A stretch of DNA of 64,000 bases, taken from the NCBI GenBank assembly GCA_963555705.1, contig OY743169.1, forward strand, positions 5,890,014 through 5,954,013, in the 5' to 3' direction. Position numbers and translations under genes: made by a program. Of the stretch, positions 58,886 through 64,000 are shown piece after piece (position 1 is the first letter of the stretch; each line of letters starts with the position of its first letter). This DNA comes from Ligustrum vulgare (taxonomy: Eukaryota > Streptophyta > Magnoliopsida > Lamiales > Oleaceae). The notes beneath the pieces are model-generated. The model was not told the DNA's origin and did not search any database. It was given only the letters and a program-made list of their open reading frames with translations.

Positions 58886-58893
58886 GTGTGTGT
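58837..58893. repeat. (TA)n and (TG)n microsatellite
   Basis: A TGTG then (TA)n run, followed by an ACACGTGTGTGTG stretch. It continues the microsatellite that lies left of the Helitron start. Confidence 0.85.
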
Positions 58894-60211
58894 GTCTCAT
58901 AAAATGTTAAGTACAAATCCTAGTCATTTTTCTATATTACATTAAATTGAATCTTGTTGTTACAAAGCATGATCGTGCGTGCACAATTTTATGTATGATG
59001 TATCTCAAAAAGAAATTATTTATTATTTTATTTTTTAAATTGTAAAGTGATGAATATTTTTATCATAGCCAATGAAATATATTGCAAGATGTATAGAATT
59101 GTATAGTGTTTTGTGTTATCCAAATTGATGCTAATGAGTTTATATTTCATGTTCAATCAACAATCATTTCCACACCTTCCTGCTCACATGTTGAGATTAT
59201 CTAACTGCCGTCTAATGTATTTATTATCAATTCTAAAATAACAAGCATATGCATAAAATGATTTCCTATATCGGGTCGGACGAGAAAACAAAACACATTC
59301 TAGATTTTTTGTGCAAATGTAATTGGTTTCAAATAGATGGAATTCAGAATTCTATGTCCCCATGGTTTGGCTGTCATTAGGCAGAAGGGACAAAATTGTT
59401 TATATTATTAATATCCAAAATTCGTGGGGCAGGTTTGGAATTAGAAAATTTTTGTGGGACGAGGCACGGGTCGTGGGGTACCTGACCCGAATCCGTCCCG
59501 TTACCATCACTAATTAGAGAATTGTGAACCTTTGAGAGATATTATAATGCAAGTCATTCTGGGATATTCTTCCACATTTGAGAGATATTAATACTGCACG
59601 TCGATTAGAGGATCATGAACATTTGAATGCGCATAGTGACGGATCTAGTCGGCGTCGAGGTAGCGCAGCAGTGCTAGTTGGATCTCCGGCCGATCTATTT
59701 GAGTTTTTGTGTATTTTTTTTTTTTTCCGAATTCGAGGATTCATGGGATAATCTACTTCCTTCTAAGATGAATCTGCGGCACTGATTTGAGGAAGGTGAT
59801 GGACATGGAGCTTAAAAGTTGAAACTCTAGGATGGATTTTCGTTTCGTCAGTTTCAGCATTTGAGTTTAGAGAAGAAGGTCACTTGTGCAAGTATGAAAA
59901 TTGCACAGTGAGGCATTTTTATTTTAATATCCTTAAAATTGGTTTGAGGTATATGTGCAATTTAGGAATTGGATTGAAGGTCCCTTCGAATTGCCATCTC
60001 AAATTTAAGTGATCCAAACTTTTTAAAAGTGTTATTGTGGATCTTAGTTGCAATTTAAATTCTTACAAAAATTGGTAAATCTTTGAAAATTTAAATTTGG
60101 TCCAGTTTTCAACTTTGTTTAATATGTTTTGATCGAAAATTTGGATTCTAAATAAGTTGATTTTTTTTATTGAATTAAGTTTTCACTATCACTTTTACTT
60201 TATATAGATAT
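58894..60211. other. Intergenic DNA with a MITE remnant
   Basis: No gene seen. The segment 59430-59515 (ending CCCGTTACCATCACTA) resembles the end of the G+C-rich hAT-like MITE family at 21949 and 27438, but its other end is lost. Confidence 0.5.
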
Positions 60212-60443
60212 TGTTGTAAAACAATAGATAATATAGAGAGAATCAGAGAGAATTTCTTATTCTTGATATTTCATAATGAATATAGGCCCCTATTTATAGG
60301 GGTGGACAATGGCATAATCGTAATATTGGACAATGGCATAATCGTAATATATAAATTTTACAGGGGCATAATGGTAATATGGAATTCACCTAATTTTTCC
60401 TAACTTGGCCTAACTTTACCTAATTTGTTAATATTTTATAACA
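60212..60443 (-). repeat. Copia-type LTR (minus strand)
   Basis: The segment begins TGTTGTAAAACAATAG and ends TTAATATTTTATAACA, giving an imperfect TGTTATAAAA inverted end. A TATTTATAGG promoter-like box is near 60290. The minus strand has the polypurine tract AAGGGGGAG directly before it (60444-60452), so this is the 3' LTR of a minus-strand element. A second LTR was not found in the window. A 30-bp phrase (GGACAATGGCATAATCGTAATAT) is duplicated inside. Confidence 0.7.
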
Positions 60444-60452
60444 CTCCCCCTT
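60444..60452 (-). other. Polypurine tract of the minus-strand element
   Basis: AAGGGGGAG on the minus strand, abutting the LTR. Confidence 0.65.
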
Positions 60453-60484
60453 GAATGACATATTACTCGCTTGTTCAATTGTCT

Positions 60485-61082
60485 GCCTCGTTAAAACCTT
60501 GCTAAGAAAATCCAGTGGGATAAAACTTGAGCGAAGGAAAAAGAGTACAGTTGCTCCCCCTGATGTTGGCCATAGTGAATCATTGAGTCTGACATTCCAA
60601 CAAATCATGTACTGAATCTTGAAGTTCTGAAGTGCTGCCTCATTAAAACCTTGTCAGTAAAACCCAGTGGGATAAAATCTGAATCAAGGAAAAAGAGTAC
60701 AGCCGCTTCTCCCCCTGAAGTGTGCAATTGATGATTCATGAACTTCTCAAACATTGATATCATCTTTCGTCTGGAATATATATGAAAATCTTCTTGTGTG
60801 TAGCCGATATCATAACATTCTTCATAAGATGTGTATGATTTTCTTCATTTGTTGATATCATTCCAGTATAACAATGTGTTGTTAATTATAGCTTGTTGAT
60901 AGCTATGATGATGCCTCAAAAACCTTTGCTAGGAAAACCCTGTGGGACAAAACCTCAGCGAAGGGAAAAAGAGTACATTATTCTCATTAATTCTTATCAA
61001 TATGCCTCAACTGTTGCCTCATTAAAAACCTCGCTAGGAAAACCCTGTGGGAAAAACCTCAGCTAAGGAAAAAAGAGTGCAA
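60485..61082. repeat. Four dispersed ~65-bp repeats (GCCTCATTAAAACC...AAAGAGTACA)
   Basis: Copies lie near 60485-60549, 60634-60701, 60912-60976 and 61014-61082. Each reads roughly TGCCTCATTAAAACCTTGCT, then AGGAAAACCCAGTGGGA, then AAGGAAAAAGAGTACA. They lie just inside the minus-strand LTR. I recall this phrase from plant Copia-type internal regions, but its role is unknown. Confidence 0.8.
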
Positions 61083-63070
61083 CGCGTATTTATTCCTTTT
61101 CATGGAATATCACAAATATATTGATGCAATCTCATATCTTTTCATCAAAACATATCATTCATGATGAGCTTTATATAAATCGTTCATAGCTCATTTATGA
61201 TGTCATAGTTTATTTATGATGTACTGAACATGCTATACCAAGCAATGTTTATTTAGTTGACTGATTGCATTACTCAAATCTAGAATTGATTCACTTCTAT
61301 CAAAATCTAGAATTCACATCTGATGAATAATTAAATATTCATTTTCATATTCACTTCTGGTGAATAATCAATTTCCGGTGGATAATATAATTTTGCATAT
61401 TGAAAATCAATTGCATGCCCAAATATTCAAATATAATAATAGTACACTCCAATTTCAATTTCAACATATTATATTATGGGGTCATTTGTATCATCCTATA
61501 ATGATACTAATCTGGGCATATTGAATCTTTCAATAATTTATACATGTATGTTCTTGCACTTTATAAACTGCAATTTCTAATTTGCAGGAGCATAATCAAT
61601 CATTGAAATAGATATCAATTTTGACATATAATCTACAATCATTTTACTTGAAATCCCAACGTACCGCGATTAACTGGTACATCAAAGAATACCCTCAAAA
61701 TACCGAGATGAGAATCACACTTTTTGATCTCACTCATTGGTATATCAAAGAGCTCAAGCTAGTGATTTAGATTATAGTCACATCCACCATATGTCATGCC
61801 AGTTCAATGAAAAATCTTGCGTGCAACAAGTCGTCATCTACGACTGTGAAATATTTTTCATTTGTACATATAATTACTGGCTTTACATTTAAGCATTTGG
61901 ACTTCTGGTCCTTGAATAATAATCCCTACATTGGGGTTATATACTTGGCCAAAGTATTATAATTTCATCAACCTCATTTTCATAAGAGGGTTGTATGTAG
62001 TCGACTTATTTATCGATTCCATTTCAACTCAATATAACATAGAGAGATCTCTGTATATGTTCTATCATCAGGTACCTGAATCTCTTTTAACTATGTCCCT
62101 TATACTCACTATGAGTATTCAGCCTCAAATGGATCATCTCAATCATTCAAGAGATATTTATTTTTGGAATCGATTCTCATTATGCTTCAGGCATAATTAC
62201 GCTTTAAGCGTGTTTTCCCCATAATATTCACAAATCTTATATTATATCAATCGGCTAAAATGCCGCAACACATGTCATACAATCATATATCAAGTGCGTA
62301 TTGTTGGAGTGTATATAGATATCGCACTTCTTAGAAATCATAAAGTTTCACAAGCAAATCATTATTTCATCGTATTGACATGTTTATATGTAGAATATTG
62401 CTGCATAATCAAATTGTTCTCATAGCAAATAACTTGAGGCTTTTAATCTGCTAAACCATTAGCAATATAATATTCTATTATCTCAACTAATTCGTAAAAT
62501 CATTAATGACTTTAAGATATATTCATGCTAGCATTTATCACTTTGCTCGTAATATCATTACTTGAGCAAATAATCAGTCATTCATTTAGTGAGATAATTA
62601 ATTTGCTTTTGAGAACAAGCAGCAATGATAACAATCTTCTAGTTCTTTAATGAATGCCATTATTCATTCTCAATAAATCTCATTATTGAATTGGAATCTA
62701 ACTAATCATTATAGAACTTCTGGTTCAACAAGATATTTCACTTGTACATATGTATGAACTTCTGGTTCAATACAGTATTTATTTCATCAGTACGTATTTC
62801 TGTACAGTTCAAATCAGCATACCTTTATTACTTTTATACCGGAAAAATAAGGTACAATATCCAAGGAAATATCTCATGATCTCAATCTTGTCGCCAAATC
62901 TTCCCTTATATCGAAAAAGGTAATGACGCATTATCTCATTGTTCTCACCTTTTCAATAATTTATTCCATTATCTCTTAATGGAACCACTGACACGCGGAG
63001 TCACAGCTCTTTTACGCGTTAAATAATGCATTTAAATAAATGATTTGGGAAGAGGCTAGATCCATCAAAA
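61083..63070. other. Unassigned AT-rich sequence, possibly element interior
   Basis: No protease, integrase, RT or RNase H motif was seen on the minus strand, although the LTR at 60212 predicts element sequence here. Short paired phrases such as TTCACTTCTGGTGAATAAT (61340-61375) and GAACTTCTGGTTCAA (62715 and 62756) occur. The ORF at 61931-62224 has no recognisable domain. Confidence 0.4.
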
Positions 63071-63616
63071 ATGGATATCATACTTTTAAATATTCGCAAA
63101 TATTATTTCAATCTTCCAGTAAATGATTTGAGAAAAAATTATCGAATTAGGCTCGAAAGATTGAGGTTGCTGATGTATCATGGCATCCCAGAAGATGTTC
63201 GCTGGTTGATCGAAGAAAAAGTTCGATTAGCTGGTGAATTACCAGATTCATTTCCTAAGCACAAACTTGGCTTAGGTAAGAGTACTTTTGCAAAGAAGCG
63301 AAGAGCAAAAAGATTAAATAGTTGCTACATATGTGCTCGATGGACATGTGATACCCTTTGTAAGTCAATAGGGTATTCATCTATAAATCGAGATGATAAG
63401 ATAGACTTTATTAAGGGTGGGCTGAGTAAGGAGTCATTGGATGATATTCGATTGACTCTTGAGACGCACCCTAGTGGGTATGTGCAGCATGAGCTACTAT
63501 CTTTATGGGCTAAATTCATCAGCGATAAAGAACGTTATAGTCTCAAAAATATAATAGCAAAAGATTCTGTTTTTCAGGCTGTTATAAACAATGATGTTTT
63601 GGCTATGCAGCATTAA
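63071..63616 (+). CDS. Unidentified 181-residue protein with a four-cysteine motif
   Basis: The 181-codon frame has good amino-acid balance and no low complexity, and I do not recognise it. Visible features: a basic stretch K-K-R-R-A-K-R (75-81), then C85-x2-C88-x4-C93-x3-C97, which could bind zinc. The rest is mostly helical with an acidic middle. No signal peptide or membrane span is seen. It ends 260 bp before the LOG start, on the same strand. Two readings are possible: a small plant gene or exon, or an accessory ORF carried antisense by the element whose LTR is at 60212-60443. The start is the first ATG in frame; splicing at either end cannot be excluded. Confidence 0.5.
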   Translation: MDIILLNIRKYYFNLPVNDLRKNYRIRLERLRLLMYHGIPEDVRWLIEEKVRLAGELPDSFPKHKLGLGKSTFAKKRRAKRLNSCYICARWTCDTLCKSIGYSSINRDDKIDFIKGGLSKESLDDIRLTLETHPSGYVQHELLSLWAKFISDKERYSLKNIIAKDSVFQAVINNDVLAMQH

Positions 63617-63875
63617 TACAAGGTAAATCATTTGATATATATGCACATAAAATATTTTTCTGTTTCATTTCACGAGTTTTGATAAAGGTTGGTTAAATAT
63701 ATTAAATCACCGAAAGGTGAGTCGGGTGATTTTGTCAAAAGTAAATCTTCACTTTTTCGAAATACGAGTAGTAAATAGTGAAGTTTTTCAAGTTTAAAAA
63801 GCCAATGATTTTTACAGTTTATGCATCCCAAAATAACATTTTCTTGTAAGTTTTTCCTTCCTTATTCTTTCAAAG
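63617..63875 (+). promoter_or_regulatory. LOG upstream region
   Basis: 258 bp between the unknown ORF and the LOG start codon. It is AT-rich, with a CT-rich leader (TTTTTCCTTCCTTATTC) just before the ATG. No TATA box can be assigned with confidence. Confidence 0.35.
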
Positions 63876-64000
63876 ATGGAAGGATCAAAACTTCGACAGA
63901 TCAAAACTATCTGTGTATTTTGTGGATCAAAAGTAGGAAAAGGTTTTGGGTATCTAGAAGCAGCCGTGGATTTAGGAAAGAAATTGGGAGAGAAAGGTAT
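63876..64000 (+). CDS. LOG: LOG-type cytokinin riboside 5'-monophosphate phosphoribohydrolase, 5' part
   Basis: The frame starts ATG GAA GGA and is open to the window end (41 full codons). MEGSKLRQIKTICVFCGSKV carries the N-terminal LOG signature: a short variable lead and C-V-F-C-G-S at residues 13-18. It is followed by Y-L-E-A-A-V-D-L-G-K-K-L, matching the family's first helix. LOG enzymes remove ribose 5-phosphate from cytokinin nucleotides to release active cytokinin bases, in cytosol and nucleus. The catalytic P-G-G-x-G-T-x-x-E motif lies beyond the window. Lysine/glycine-rich K-V-G-K-G-F-G after C-G-S differs from the common S-x-G-N form, so it may belong to a divergent subgroup. Whether the gene is complete cannot be seen. 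Confidence 0.88.
   Translation, partial: MEGSKLRQIKTICVFCGSKVGKGFGYLEAAVDLGKKLGEKG

Overview
The window is nuclear DNA of a flowering plant, almost certainly a eudicot. The genes have introns with GT-AG splice sites, the intergenic DNA is AT-rich, and most of the sequence is nested plant retrotransposons and DNA transposons. The species cannot be named from the sequence. Three host loci are visible. The first is a complete 11-exon NDL gene (N-MYC downregulated-like) on the minus strand at 11815-16855. The second is the first exon of a LOG-type cytokinin-activating gene, which starts at 63876 and runs off the right edge. The third is a pair of exons from a HAK/KUP potassium transporter at 39965-40267. 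An unidentified 181-codon ORF with a four-cysteine motif lies at 63071-63616.

Left region (1-11.8 kb): a decayed minus-strand Ty3/gypsy element, CRM-like by LTR ends and LTR-overlapping pol, sits inside a (GA)n tract. It is split by two solo LTRs, at 5120-9272 (duplication TAATT) and 9379-10245 (duplication CCAAC). The first solo LTR itself holds a TRIM-like mini-retrotransposon with three LTR copies, one inverted. About 400 bp further right begins the 3' end of NDL. NDL intron 2 holds a 1.4-kb fold-back element.

Middle region (17-31.5 kb): gene-poor AT-rich DNA. It holds Tourist-like MITEs with TAA/TTA duplications, two inverted copies of a G+C-rich hAT-like MITE, Helitron-type ends, and a large inverted arrangement of TTGTGAC/GTCACAA arrays flanked by G-rich and C-rich arms.

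Right-centre region (31.5-44.4 kb): a complete, nearly undamaged 8-kb non-autonomous LTR element (31580-39563, duplication GGAAC, tRNA-Asp-type primer site, one ORF of unknown function), then the potassium transporter exons, then a 2.7-kb solo LTR (41024-43734, duplication TGTCT). A Helitron-like 3' end lies at 44352.

Right region (45-64 kb): a probable 13.9-kb Helitron (44978-58836). It contains a broken PIF/Harbinger transposon, with divergent Myb-like and DDE ORFs separated by a 94-bp tandem array. It also contains a Copia element with identical LTRs (49420-56015), whose gag carries a stop codon and a solo LTR of the same family as the 8-kb element. A minus-strand Copia-type LTR with a repetitive tail (60212-61.1 kb) precedes the unknown ORF and the LOG gene.

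Apart from NDL, LOG and possibly the unknown ORF, nothing here looks like a working host gene. The informative content is the order of nesting and several unusual repeat architectures inside LTRs. No tRNA, rRNA or CRISPR features were seen.
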